A stretch of 64,000 nucleotides of DNA. Source: Clavulina sp. PMI_390 (Eukaryota > Basidiomycota > Agaricomycetes > Cantharellales > Hydnaceae). A program made the position numbers and the translations under genes. The notes under the pieces are model-generated. The model did no database searches, was not told where the DNA came from, and was given only the letters and a program-made list of their open reading frames with translations. Of this stretch, positions 1 through 12,166 are shown one piece after another. The first letter of the stretch is position 1, and each line of letters opens with the position of its first letter. Where the stretch lies: contig WIDE01000011.1 in the NCBI GenBank assembly GCA_015039315.1, positions 186,001 to 250,000 of the forward strand. The letters run 5' to 3'.

Positions 1-763
1 ATCACATGTGCTGACTCTCCTGATGCCGGGAATATTACCACTCAAGACATGTTCGATGCGTTACTGGCAACCGCCAACGTCAGTCAAACCTGGGGCCCAA
101 CCTGGGTTGGAAATTATATTTGCCACAAGTAAGCTTGTCCCCCCACCTAGCTCGCACCAGTTTCTAACGTGAAAGGACTCATCGTGCTGAACACATCATC
201 CTGTCTAGATGGCCGAAGAGAGCAGTCGAGCGATACACCGGTCCTTGGAACGCTTCTCTTCCTGAGAAAGTTTTAGTCATCGCCAATCAAGGGGATCCCA
301 TCACCCCCAAAGGGGGTGCCGAGCTAGTGGCAAGTATGTTAGGGAATAGCTCCGCATTCCTTCTTCGTGATGGTTATGGGGTGAGACTTTTCTTTCACTC
401 GTTGATACTGTTGGTTTATCATGCTGATTATGACGACCTACAATTCAGCACACTTCACTCGGTGAGGCGTCTACGTGCACCAGCGCCGTGATCTCACAAT
501 ACTTCACCAATGGCACCACCCCCGCGCTTGGCACTGTCTGCTCAACTGACCGGAACTACTTTGGGTCTTCAACCGTCAGCAACGATTCCTCAAGCTCGTC
601 AGTTATCCCGACATCTGCCATTTATAGTGCCACGAGTGCCGCAATATTTACGACTTCGACTTCTGCTCCTAACCAGACGAGTGGTGGCTCAGGCTTGGAG
701 GTATCAGCGCTCTTGGTTGGCTTGGCTTCCGTGATGATGGTTGGGTCGTTCTTAGAGTTGTAG
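1..763 (+). CDS. TAP-like secreted alpha/beta hydrolase, C-terminal part (5' end outside window)
   Basis: Last three exons of a gene that begins before the window. They encode the TAP-like C-terminal domain found in tripeptidyl/prolyl aminopeptidase-type alpha/beta hydrolases. Exon 1 ends in NYICHK, exon 2 carries the acid-residue loop VIANQGDP, and the exon 2/3 junction gives the histidine in GYG-H. Introns start at about 131 and 380. The tail after the catalytic His is Ser/Thr-rich and ends in a hydrophobic segment (about 690-760), as in a GPI-anchor signal. It is very similar to the complete copy at 1699-4238, so the two are a tandem duplication. The protein is predicted to be extracellular; the substrate is unknown, with peptides inferred from family only. 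Confidence 0.8.
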
Positions 764-1656
764 TCGTGCTAGTTTCATGGGTTTTCTAGCCCCTCATCTT
801 GAGGCTAAATGCGCATATCAACTCCTATGATATAATTTACCAGAGTTCACGTCATTCACAGTGGTGGCAGTGCTCACCTCGTGTTGTGGTGCTGTTCTTG
901 TCGTGGCCTGAACGTCTGAAAAGGAATAAACAAAACTCAATGTCATAGTCGGGAAAGGGTACCCTTAAGGGCCGCTTGCATAGACGAGGTACACGATTAT
1001 TCGATGAACAACTTTTCGTTCTTCAGATAGCTCACCTAGCGTGATTTGTTACTGGCCGGAAGCTACAGTAAAAACGGAATTTATCTTTCCCTAACGCAAT
1101 CTTGGGCCATATTTGCTGGATAATACCCTTGAAATCACGGCGAGTGTCTGAATATCAAAATACCCTTCTTCTTGGTGAGTGTATCCTTTAATTTATTCTA
1201 TTACATCGATCACCCAAACAATCATATTATCCCCCCTATCGTGGTTGTTCTGGCCTAGCAGATTGTTTACTTGCGGCTCGCCGAGCGCTTATCCGGTCCT
1301 TGATTTGGGTCCCTATGACCACCATTGATTGGTCTGGCCTCGCTAGCGGCCTGCCAAGTCGAGCCCCAAGTGCACACGCCCATCAAGGACATTGAGAAAT
1401 CTCTCTGCGCGCGCATTAGCTATCTGGCGCTGGGTGCTAATACTGAGTATGTCTTATGCAGGCTTCTCGAATCGTGGGCACTGCTCCCCGAGATTGGCCG
1501 CCAGCGGATGCAGCCTTTTAGTCGAACCTGTTCCAAACCACAGCCCCACAGAACGCACATCAAGATGCTCTTCGATCAGATTAAGTTCCACAGATATTCG
1601 CTGCTACTCATCTGAGCCTAACACTCATCACGGACGTGGAATGACCGACAACCAGG
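764..1656. other. intergenic, no gene recognised
   Basis: Spacer between the two tandem hydrolase genes. Short open frames around 1325-1660 have no start context, intron structure or recognisable motif, so none is called. Confidence 0.5.
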
Positions 1657-1663
1657 TATAAAG
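1657..1663 (+). promoter_or_regulatory. TATA box of the hydrolase gene
   Basis: TATAAAG lies 42 nt before the ATG at 1699, a spacing seen in several other accessory genes of this window. Confidence 0.5.
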
Positions 1664-1698
1664 CGAGACTGCTAAATTCTGGCCTCTGTCGTGCTATA

Positions 1699-4238
1699 AT
1701 GAAATCAACTTCTAATATGAGGACCAAAGCTGCATTCATGATGGGATTAGCAATGCTCCTGCGGACATCGGCTTCGCCTTTAGTCCCTGACCTCAATCCC
1801 AGAACGGTGGCTCCGCCAAACTGCGCTGCTGCCGCAACAGTCACCTGGCTCAGTAACTGTCAATCTTTCGGCTATAATGCTTCTGTTGATGTGCCCGGGG
1901 TCGAATGTGGGGTATTCACTGCTCCCCTCGACTACGCTGACTGTAGCCCCGGTTCTGCTACGATTGCGGTTGCAAGGTTCAATGCAACTGTATTTCCCCG
2001 TTTAGGGACTATTTTTATGAATCCAGGTGGGCATGATATGCAAGGCTTGTATTTCTCTTCTCAAATCCTTTTTTGAACCCTCTAGGCGGGCCGGCAAAGT
2101 CTGGTGTCGACATGATTTTCACTGCTGCCCAGGGAGTTTCTGGTATCATTGGTATGTCTTTTTTAGTTGATTAGCCCTATAGTCGCACTCACAATGAGCT
2201 ATCTTGGAGGCGGGCAATACGATCTTGGTGAGATTTGGCCTCCAAACTTGCCAAATTCCTGTCTAACAGTTGACATTGCAGTTTCTTGGGATCCGCGTGG
2301 TGTTGGCCTCACAACTCCATCCATCACTTGTTTTAGCTCCATTGCGGAAGCTAATGGGCTGGTTGCAAATAATTCTATTCTTTCCAAGTACGTTAGCTAC
2401 TGAAAGTATTTTCATCATCTGAGACTGACTTATCGGTAGCGGTGGAGCCGAAGCATATGGGAACTTCACCAACCCGGCAGGCGACGACCCTGATGAGCTT
2501 GCGGCTCTGGCACAAGAGGCTATTACTGACACGCATCTCGAAGGCGTCGCAGCGGCGTGCTTGAAAATGCATGGGAATAATCTGTCATATGTTGGAACTG
2601 CGGCCGCCGTGCGCGATATGATTGCGCTTTCAGACGCAATAGAAGGCCCGGGGAAGAAGGTTAACTACTGGGGATTCAGGTGGGATTATCGATTGTGGAC
2701 TTTGTATGGCTATATGCTTACGAGTGTTCACAGCTATGGAACAGTGATCGGCTCGTTCTTCATCAACAGTGAGTCCCTGATTGAACTCTCTCTAATGCAT
2801 AGAACGCAGCTGATACGGTAACTCCTATCAGTGTTCCCTGATCGAGTTGGAAGGGTGATCATCGACGGAGTGGTAGACCCTATCCATTGGACGGTACCGC
2901 CATATCTCAACCTATATCCAGGTGCGCTTCTCAGGCCATCTCTCAATCCTCTCCTGCTGAATGAGTTATGCAACGAACTACAGACCAGCTTACGGACGCA
3001 CATCTCGCATTTGACGAATTTACGAGCTCTTGTGCCGCTGCGGGTCCACTTTGTGCGATTGCGGGTGCCAATGCGACACAATCCTCTGTGGCTACATTCG
3101 TCCAGAAGATGATGGATACCGCGTTCCTGGCATACCAGGCCAATCCATCACCTTCTGCGATAAGCAGCGCGCTCGTCCGCTGTATGTATTCGATTTCACT
3201 GTACTCACTCGGAAAACTGCTCACGCGTATCCGAATGTAGTGACGGTCCTGCAAGGGCTGTATATTCCTGCGGCTTGGCGCAGCTTCTCTTCTGAATTGC
3301 GCGAAATTGCGTTATCACTCAATATCTCCGAGGCGTTTGCCTTGAGTAAACCCGCTGACCTAAGTCCATCTCCCCCCACAACCATTCGCAAGAGAGCTCG
3401 CTCATCTTCCTCGGATAATGAAAGTCTCAATGCTTTCGCGGCCAGCGTTACGTTGTTCGCTATTGTCTGCGGTGATTCGCCCGATGCTGGGAATGTTACA
3501 ACCAAGAATGTGTTCGATGCATTGTTAGCAAGTACGAGCATCAGTCAAATGTGGGGTCCTGTGTGGCAGGCGAATTATATTTGTCACAAGTAGGTCCAGC
3601 CGACTCACTGCCCTTCGATCTCGTAGATTCGGTGGTATACTTATGTCCAATATCTCATTTTATCATAGATGGCCCAAACGAGCGGTTGAACGATACACCG
3701 GACCGTGGAATGCCTCACTCTCAGAGAAGGTTTTGGTCATTGCCAACCAAGGAGATCCTGTCACTGCCAAAGCTGGTGCGGAACTAGTGGCAAGCATGCT
3801 CGGGAATAGCTCAGCATTCCTTCTTCGTGATGGTTATGGGGTGAGCATCTTCTGATATCCCTCGACAATGTTCTGGTTGCTGCAGCAATCCTGATTTATG
3901 GTTATCGCGGGAAATAGCACACTTCAACGGGCGAGCCGTCTACTTGTACCAGTGAGGTGGTTTCACAGTATTTTGTCAACGGCACCACCCCTGCACTTGG
4001 CACTGTGTGCTCAACTGACCGGAACTACTTTGGGTCTTCAACAATCAGCAACGATTCTTCAAGCTCATCGATGATACCGACGTCCATAATCTATAGTGCG
4101 ACGACCAACGTAGGATTTGCCACCATGGCCCCCGCTACTACGAGCACAAGCGGTGCAATGAGGTTGCGCACATCTGGCGCCTACCTGCTCGGGTTGGCAT
4201 TAGTGGCTGGGTCGCTCGTAGAGTTCGCATTGTATTAG
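1699..4238 (+). CDS. TAP-like secreted alpha/beta hydrolase (tripeptidyl aminopeptidase-like), complete copy
   Basis: Multi-exon gene for a secreted alpha/beta hydrolase with a TAP-like C-terminal domain. The N-terminus has a basic start and a hydrophobic stretch ending near ASP, as in a signal peptide. The oxyanion region reads FMNPGG, followed by VSWDPRGVG. The nucleophile motif GFSYG appears only after splicing, because the Ser codon is divided by the intron 2680-2733. The acid is in VIANQGDP (near 3750) and the His in GYG-H at the junction after 3840. At least eight short introns fit. The C-terminus is Ser/Thr-rich with a hydrophobic end (4150-4235), suggesting a GPI anchor. It probably cleaves peptides or related substrates outside the cell (family inference). 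It is tandem to the partial copy at 1-763. The ATG at 1720 is an alternative start. Confidence 0.85.
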
Positions 4239-4540
4239 TTCAATGTGTCATCTGTCTCCGTGGTATACGGGCAGAGGTTTGTTGTATCAATTATCTCCCA
4301 CATACCTTGGCTTGAACTCAACATGTGCTGTGGGAATCGCTGGCGGTCGGTACTTGGCCGGCGATCGCCGTAGCATCCGTAACTGAGGAATCAATTCTTT
4401 CTGTCGCGCTCTGTCACGGTGGCACGTTCGGAGAACGAGCATTTTTGGCTTGCTAAGACGAAAATCCTCGTAATCGAACAACTGATCCTTTTGGTCTTCA
4501 CACAAGTCCCTCCCAGCCGTCTTGAGAACCTACTCATCGA
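4239..4540. other. intergenic / promoter of the thiouridylase gene
   Basis: Spacer of about 300 nt upstream of the thiouridylase gene. No TATA box and no gene seen. Confidence 0.4.
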
Positions 4541-6220
4541 ATGAGCCTTCGAACGGCATTGCGAGCTTTCGGTCGTCAGAATCTGTTGCGTCAATATCAT
4601 CGAAATATTTCAACGGCTCCTCTGAAAGGTGACCCAGTTGTGGTGGCAATGTCGGGAGGGGTTGACTCGTCCGTCACTGCCGCTTTGCTTGCTCGACAGG
4701 ACTTTGACCTTCGGGCAGTTTTCATGAGGAATTGGGACACAAGAGACGAGAAGGCGTCTGATACTGGTTGCGAATGGGAAAAGGATTGGGAGGATGTTCA
4801 ACGCGTTTGTAAAATGCTCGATATCCCTTGTAGTCTGGTGAGCCACCTGTCTTCATGCACTGACTGATTCGCTCGCACTGACGAATAATGGTAGGTTGAC
4901 CTTTCCCAACCATACTGGAACCGTGTATTTCAGCCTGCTTTAGACGAATGGGCCGACGGCTACACCCCAAATCCAGACGTGTCTTGTAACAGGTAGCAAA
5001 TTCTTCCACCTGCTTTGGCACATGAATGAACTTATTGCACGAGATAGGGAAATCAAATTTGGTGCTTTGATGGACTCTGTACTTCAGAGTCCTGCTAAAG
5101 AGTGGCTCGCAACCGGTGCGCCTATCCGATAGTGTTGCATGCTTCCATCTGATTTTGCGCCATAGGCCATTATGCCCAGGTTCTCTGGACGGCAACGGGG
5201 AACCCAAGACCCCGGCTTGTACGCTCCCGTGATTTGAATAAAGATCAAACATATTATCTTTCCGCAGTTCCAGAAGCAAAGCTACGCCAAGTGTGTGCCC
5301 AGAATTCTGTGACCGGTCCGCGTCCAGGTCTCATTGTATTTCCAGGCACTCTTTCCCATTGGTCACCTCACCAAGCCCGAGGTACGAGAACTAGCGGCCT
5401 CCTTTGGGCTCCCCACTGCATCCCGAGATGAAAGTATGGGAATATGCTTCGTCGGACAGAAGCAGCGCTTTGACTCCTTCCTATGTAAGAGAGCTCAGTC
5501 ATTTGTGCGATCCATTCACTTATCGGCAGCCGTTCCAACCTAACTAGCTAATTATTTGGACCCCCAACCCGGAGATATCATCGACGTCAAAGGACGCGTG
5601 ATTGGCACCCATACTGGAATATGGAGCCTTACTATCGGACAGGGCGCACGGATATCTGGCCAGAGCCATAAGATGTATATCGCGCGCAAAGACATCCCCA
5701 CGAACACTATGGTTGCAGTTGATGCAAAGTGAGTACGGTCACTTCCAGTGCCACATCCAATACACTGACGATAGTATGCTTAGCGATCACCCGATGCTGA
5801 TGTGCAAATCTCTTACTGTGAAGGGGTGGAGCTGGATATGGGAGAACCATCGACCGCATCAACTGGATTCGCCGGATGGATATCAGGTCACTGCTCAGAT
5901 CAGGCATCGGATGAAGGAAGCAAAGGCTGTTTTTAGAGTCAGGTTCGTCGCCTGCTCTTCTGCGGATGGTGTTCATGCTGCTTACGCTTTTCCGAAGCCC
6001 CGGGGCTGGTGAATATAAGTTAACCTTCGACGTACCGCAACACGCCGTTGCAGAGGGGCAGATTCTCGTTCTTTGGGATGGTGATTGGTGCCTAGGATCA
6101 GGGAGGATCGATTCCGTTCATACTCTTCATGATGCGGCTACGGAAGACGCATTGCCAATCATGGCGGCTCTGCCGAGGAATCCCTCTCTTCCACGGCCAT
6201 CACAGAAGGTCGCTTGGTAA
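4541..6220 (+). CDS. SLM3: mitochondrial tRNA-specific 2-thiouridylase (MnmA/MTU1/SLM3 family)
   Basis: Encodes the enzyme that thiolates U34 (s2U) of mitochondrial Lys/Glu/Gln tRNAs. The N-terminus is Arg-rich and acid-poor ([19 protein letters not shown]), as expected for a mitochondrial targeting peptide. Then come the PP-loop ATP-binding motif SGGVDSS, the NPDVSCN motif with the first catalytic Cys, [29 protein letters not shown] with the second catalytic Cys, and QPGDIIDV with [13 protein letters not shown] of the central domain. The C-terminal beta-barrel domain includes [23 protein letters not shown]. Introns fit near 4840, 4993, 5119, 5290, 5484, 5729 and 5942, all about 50-75 nt. All key residues are present and the gene appears intact. 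It is flanked by unrelated genes. Confidence 0.92.
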
Positions 6221-9200
6221 TTGTCATTAACCTTATGAGTATGTGCCTCATATCATTCCACTTTCACTTCTGTCTTTGACGAGCTTATCCTCGGCGGTCA
6301 ATCAGCTTGATGAAAAACTCCCTATACGAACTCGTTATTACCCATCGTTAATGCGCACATATATCGCTTCTTCACTTTTGTTGAACCCTAATAGACAGCA
6401 TCTATGTACCGATCTTTGTATGTTTTTTTTTGGCCGTCAGCACATCATTGTCTGTATGACATTACGGCAATGAGGTCAATTGAATCTTTCCTGTCTGTCC
6501 TGGAAGGGAAGCTAAGGGTCATTGCGAATGTATATTTATTCTATGAGTCGGGAACTAAGTAAACTTCGGTGATAATTTGGTAGCAAGGGTAGAAGCAAAT
6601 ATTGCCTGCGTGAGTCCACTCCCGTTGGCGAGAGGAAAACCTTCGAGCGGTGCGAAAGTTGAGCATGATCCGTACATCGGAGCACACAGTAAGTAGTGCG
6701 GTGAGAGGCGTTTACTATCAGAACCAGTTTATCCTTCCTAACTTTGAAAGTCCCTCGATGGCCATGGGTGGCGAAGCAAAATCTTCTAGGCTCGGTTTCC
6801 CCTAATTCCATGGATCTATGGAGATAAGACAGATCTCGGTGCAGCTCGGGCGAATGAGGAACGGCCGCCGGTCTTCCACGCATTGAGAACATGATGAACT
6901 TAGATGAAGAGCGGGTTTGAATTGATGATCCGACAGCCAAGGCTTTTGGTAGCATGACTGGGAGACTAGAGGATCGAATATGGGAGAATATAACGCAGGT
7001 GGCTTTGGCAGCTGACGAAGATACGAAAAGCCCGGTGCGGGGAATTCATTTTGGCCGCGAAGAATGTTACTCGTAGCCTCTTGTTATTCTCATCAAAATG
7101 ATGTCCACTTGAAGAAGAGCTCTAGTAGGGGTGGTGGTGCGCAAGTACCCCTATAGAGGCACAAGTGAGCGATCGACTTCTCATCACTGAGCTCTCATTC
7201 CAACCCTCAGTAACGCGCAAGCCGCCATATGGGTTTGGCATTGTGGCTGCCTGATTACACGATCGGTCACAAAGTGGTGCTTCAACGGACTTGGCGCGTC
7301 CAAACCACGGCGGCCCAATACCGGACGCGCTTCTAGCCCTGGATACTACCAACTCAATGGAATTGGCACCACTTGAATGATTAATGGCTCTTCCATGTGT
7401 CCCGCATGGCTTGACATGCCTGACAACTGACCGATCCTGCTTCCAGTGGCGGTAAGGAAATCTTTCCCTCACCCTCAACCGTGTGTGATAGATGCCGGGC
7501 CCGATCAGACTCACAACTCCTATGAATCATCTCCCCTGAAAGGAGACATATCCCACAAATAGCGGCGATATGTGCCTTTGACACCTTTGACATTTCGTAT
7601 CCGCCGCGTATAATGCCGATTATCCGGGCCTGAAAAGAGCCCATTTTCGTCCACACCAAGAATTCATCATCGTGATGCACCGCTTGTTCGTAAAGAAGCT
7701 TTGACATCACGGCCGTGTTTATGCCATGTTCGGATTACTCCAGGCCTGTTAAACCCTCACGCCAATTTCATCAGCTCGATCGTCAGCCGCAGGTCCAGCA
7801 CCTGATCAATTGCCGCAATCAGATCTCTGTAGTCATACTACTCTGATAAACTCTTAACCATAGCCACGTCTTTGACGCCCTCAACGTCTCACGATTGTCG
7901 TTCTAGGTTGAGTAGTAGCTTATCACACATATTTCGCCTTTTATCAGATAATATTCTGTACCTTCATTACCGGATGCCACGCAAAGCCATTCGCCGTTGG
8001 TAGTTCACGCCATTGTTGGGGAAATGGCTCAATTTGTGGCACTTCACGTGACCAAGGGCGGGGGGAAGCACCTCGCCACAACAACGACAACAACACATTT
8101 CCCCCGTGTCCAGCTCAGTTGCTTCTTCTATTGGACTATATTCTAGCAAGGAACTCCCATCATTATTACTCTCCCTTCCTCAGACCATGTTGCAGCAGCC
8201 GCGGACGTTGCTTCACACCATGGGCCCTTGCTAATGACCGAATCCCGAGCCGGACTCTCCCTTGCGAAACATCTCCTGAGCCTATCTCCCCGAACGAAAT
8301 ACGCACCAACCCACGCATTTCAGTGATTCAATTCTTCTCCAATGCTGTAAATTCCTAGCTATTGCGAGTTGGCAGGCACGAGCATATCGCTGCCATATCC
8401 TGGAGTCCAGGAATGAGACTCCTCACCTACTTTCCTGTATCCGCCGGCTAGAATATGTCCTTGGTGGCGCCTCCCGTTCCGAGAAGTCGAGGGGCGGTAT
8501 CACTTTCTGTGGCTGGCACAAGTCACCGCCGGGGGCTCGTTTGAAGCGGGTGTCCCTTTCGTGCCTCGTTCCCCTCGTGCACATGGCGATTAATCACGGA
8601 GAGAAATGAAAACCCCTTCTCCAGCTCTTCCTGATCTGGGGGAAGCGTCCCTCGTGTAATAGCCAAGGTACATCGTCGCTCGACCTGAGACTCTGGCGGC
8701 CTATTGTTGCAAACATCAAGACTACTCTGGGGACATACAGAACGTCATGCAGCAAGCAGGGTGTCGATCGATGGAATACGGGATGAAATGGCTCAACGTC
8801 CAGAATTGCCACCAGGGGGCCAAATGAACTCATTTGAACAAAGAGTTGCTCATTCACCGGATGGCTCACACCTGCAAAGGATTTTCTACCCCACTCACTT
8901 AGTCAGTGGGCTGTGCGATTGACCGCGTTCTTGGTCTAATTACCGTGTATCCCTGATCGCTGCGGTCTCAACGGAGCATGGCAGACAGCAAAGATGGATC
9001 TTTGGGTTATAGCTCTATTTCGCTAGTGTTCTCCTTGAGGGCGGATTTCTCTCATATATTTGAAGATAATGTCCATGCCGAGGCCAAATCCGCGGACGGG
9101 AGGAAATTTGTATGATCTTTCGGTCTCTTGCCTTATGAACTCGAGGTGAATATAGGATCGCTCACGGTGCCGGAAATGACCTGGTCTAGTTCCGGGAGGC

Positions 9201-9230
9201 GCGTCCAGCTTGGATGTGGTCTCTGCAGCC
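6221..9230. other. 3 kb stretch without a supported gene
   Basis: I recognise no domain on either strand. Open frames exist on the minus strand (about 6536-6955 and 7122-7710), but they show no motif, no typical intron/exon alternation and no clear codon bias. Nothing looks like a tRNA, a terminal repeat or a transposase. It could be old eroded sequence, or contain a lineage-specific gene or ncRNA that cannot be recognised by eye. Confidence 0.4.
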
Positions 9231-9237
9231 TATAAGT
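9231..9237 (+). promoter_or_regulatory. TATA box of the halogenase-like gene
   Basis: TATAAGT lies 78 nt upstream of the ATG at 9309, in otherwise C/T-rich leader sequence. Confidence 0.5.
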
Positions 9238-9308
9238 ATGGACCTGCGCGTCGCTTTTCACCAGTCAACCCTCCAACTACATCTCCACTTACCAGCAAGG
9301 AGATTGAC

Positions 9309-12166
9309 ATGTCCCCTGTTCCTGTTCCTTCTACCTTCCGTGACCGCAAGGCCGCAAACCCAGCCATCACTGATGGTGAGTTGTGATACTGAGAGACGAC
9401 CGAACAAACTTGAAGCTCACTTGCTTCCACAGCCGAGCTTTTGAACTCTGGTAACTCGTCTGCCACCCCAGCCACCGACAGCGATGTGACTGTCGTTGGT
9501 GCCGGCATCCACGGCCTGCTGTACAGGTGAGTAAGAAGTATGGTAGCCCGTAGATATCTCTCTGATGTCAGGTCTTCAGTATTGGTACCCGTTTCCGCTG
9601 GCCAGATGCGCCGATCAAGCTTTCCGTCTTTGAGAAGGCTACTCGTCCGCAGTGGAAGGTATGTGACTCAAACCTCTATTTGGTGACTGGCTCCTGAACA
9701 TTAATTTCCTTAGATCGGCGGTAAGCAAGCATTGCAGCGACCTATCTGAAAGAAACTGTACTCACTGGCGATACCAATCCAGAGTCCACCCTCCCCTACT
9801 TTGCTGCCTGGACCAACACTGTTGGCCTGAAGCCCGAGGTATGTGTTGCCAAATATTTTTCTCTCGATACCAAGTCTGACGCGTCAATCGACCTTAGTAT
9901 CTGCTCAGGATTTTCACTCTCCATGACGGTCTCGAGTTCTACACTCTCGATCGCGAGAACCAGCCCGAGTACACTGACTTCTGCAGTGGCGGCCCTCGTG
10001 AGTCACATATGCTATTCGTGCGTGAGCATGTGCCATCTAACATGGCTATGTAGCCCCGAACTTGAACATCGCCTACCAGCTCCAGCGTGCCATGAGCGAG
10101 CTTGTGTTCACCATCTTTGCCCAAAGGAATGGCATTGATGTGTGGCACGGCCATGCCGCAGATGTCCAGAACACCGTGGTCTCTGCTGAGGGTGATGTCA
10201 TCCCCATCAAGAACGTCGACTCCAACCAAGAGATCGTCACCAAGTCCCCTCTCCTTGTCGATGCCACTGGTCGTTTCCGCCAGTTCGCATCCAAGGCTGC
10301 CCGCGTCAAGCGCTTCGAAGATGGCTTCAACCAAGATGCTTACTGGGCGTGAGTGGTTTCCTTATCTGGCCTGAGGCATTGCAACGACTGATCCTTTGTC
10401 CTAGTTACTTCGTGTCTGACCGCGAGGACGAGATCCCCAATGAACTCCGTGGCTTTGAGGCCGGTCACACCAACCACGTCTGCTTCCCTGAAGGTTGGAT
10501 GTACCTCATCCGCATGATCTCGTGGGACGGCTCCCCTCTCCCTAACTTGATCGACATGGTCAACTATGTCCTTGACCACGCCGCCGCTGGCACCCCTCAC
10601 GATGAGGTTCCCTCGGTACGTGCTCGATCCATACCGCAGATACGAGCGCGGCGATCTGACATGTAGCCTCCATCAGACTGCTGAGCTCGCCAAGATGTTC
10701 GGCCTCACCTACCGCTTCATCTGGAGCATTGGCTACGCTACTCGCTCTGATACCACCTGGCCCGCTGACCTCACTCCTTACGGCTCCAACGAGGCTGAGC
10801 GTCGCTTCAACTTCATCACTCAAAAGTACCAGAAGCTTACCGCCGTCATGAAGCTGTTCACTCGCCTCGAGGACCACTACGGCTCTGACTTCGAGAAGTG
10901 GCAGATCCGCAAGCAGCTCAACTACCAGAGTGCTGTGGTCTCCGGCCCCGGCTGGATCACCATTGGTGACGGTCTTGGTTTCACCAACCCCCTGCTTTCG
11001 CCCGGTATCAACACTGGTATTGCTTCTGATGCTCTCGCCTCCGAGCTTACTTATAAGGTATTGAAGGCGAAGAACGAGGAAGAGAAGCGTGTGATTTGGA
11101 AGAAGTACGACGACTTTGCTGCGTCGGCCATCCCATCTCTCCACAAAATGAATCAGGTATGTTACCACTGCAGTTACATGGTCATCCCATAGCTGATTCT
11201 GTCGGCTTCTAGTTCCTCTATTTGTGCTTGCTGCACCCAACCCTCGGTGGTCGTATCGCCTTCATGTGGGCTCTTATGGCTGGCCACGCCAAGGACAAAT
11301 ACGCTATTGCTCGTATCGGTTTCAACGTAGAGATCGAACGCTATTCCGAGTTCGCTGAAAACTGGCACTGGGGAGCTCAGGTATGTCGCTGGAGCAATTT
11401 CATGCAAAGATTTGACCGCTGACAAACCTCGCTCTTCAAGACCGAAGATTACGTCTCGATCGCCAACAAGGTCATCGAAGTCCTTGGCAAAAACCACGTC
11501 GATCAGCGCCCCACCGATGCGCAAGTCAAGGAGATTGTTGACCACTCCGAGATGCTCCGCAAAGCTGCCGTTGAGGCGAATCGCTACCTCGGCTTCCCCT
11601 TCCGCGTACGTGTCCCACCTTGAAGTCTCTTAGACCTTTTCTCATCTTCATCTTCACTAGTTCGATGCTTGGTTCAGAAACTTTGGACCTCAGATCGAAT
11701 ACGACCCAGAGAAGTATCCTTACGCCGACTCCATTGCTGCTCAGTGCCATAACTGCAAGACATGGAACCCTCGTCGTGCTGATTGGCGCATCTGTGCAAA
11801 CTGCGGTGTTGACCGTCCTCAGTCGGAGTACGAGGTAAGTAGTGTTTTAACTCCCGCCACCTTTTGCAAGACTAACAATCGCCTATCCTAAAGATTCAAT
11901 ACACTCCTCCCTTGCCTGCCGAATACCTCCTCGGCTTCGCCACTGTCGCTCCATTGGAGTCCTTCAACGAGGATCAGCGCGCTTTCCTTGTCGCGCACCG
12001 CGCAGCAGAGCAGCTTAAGCACAAGCTCCTCACTCCTACGAACTACACTGGCGCCACGCCCGATCCTCTGCCCCCAATGATGATGGTCTGGCCCCCTCCC
12101 CCCAAGCCTCACACCATGGTTGCTCCTGCCGCCCCTTACTACACCACCCCCGCCGCGCAGGAATAG
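9309..12166 (+). CDS. flavin-dependent halogenase-like FAD oxidoreductase with C-terminal zinc-ribbon-like motif
   Basis: Thirteen exons encode about 720 residues of a flavoprotein of the halogenase/monooxygenase group. The FAD-binding Rossmann motif VVGAGIHG is at about residues 45-52. The halogenase-type KIGESTLPY is near residue 82, with IGE encoded by a 7-nt microexon (9714-9720). VDATGR lies in the middle, and the second flavin motif GDGLGFTNPLLSPGINTGI near residue 400. The WxWxIP signature of tryptophan halogenases is not seen; the corresponding region reads GWMYLIRMISW, so halogenation is not assured. After the flavin domain, near residue 602, is a C-x2-C-x12-C-x2-C motif, then a Pro-rich tail. 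No signal peptide is visible, so it is probably cytosolic. Exons are strongly C-ending, suggesting good expression. Substrate unknown; monooxygenase or dehydrogenase activity is possible. Confidence 0.75.
11746..11805 (+). other. zinc-ribbon-like motif within the halogenase-like protein
   Basis: Four Cys codons, two CxxC pairs separated by 12 residues with Trp and Arg between them, form a typical zinc-ribbon/knuckle pattern. The motif follows the flavin domain inside one exon, so it does not depend on a doubtful splice. Confidence 0.6.

Noticed and set aside
6536..6955. 139-codon open frame on the minus strand
   Set aside because: No recognisable motif, no upstream promoter signal and no intron structure. 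Chance open frame cannot be excluded.
7241..7360. Suspected vector or cloning contamination because of the odd frame around GPPWFGRAK
   Set aside because: No vector, polylinker or bacterial sequence recognised; flanks are continuous with fungal-type DNA.
7122..7710. Two overlapping minus-strand frames that could form a two-exon gene
   Set aside because: No domain recognised, and no convincing GT-AG pair joins them in frame.
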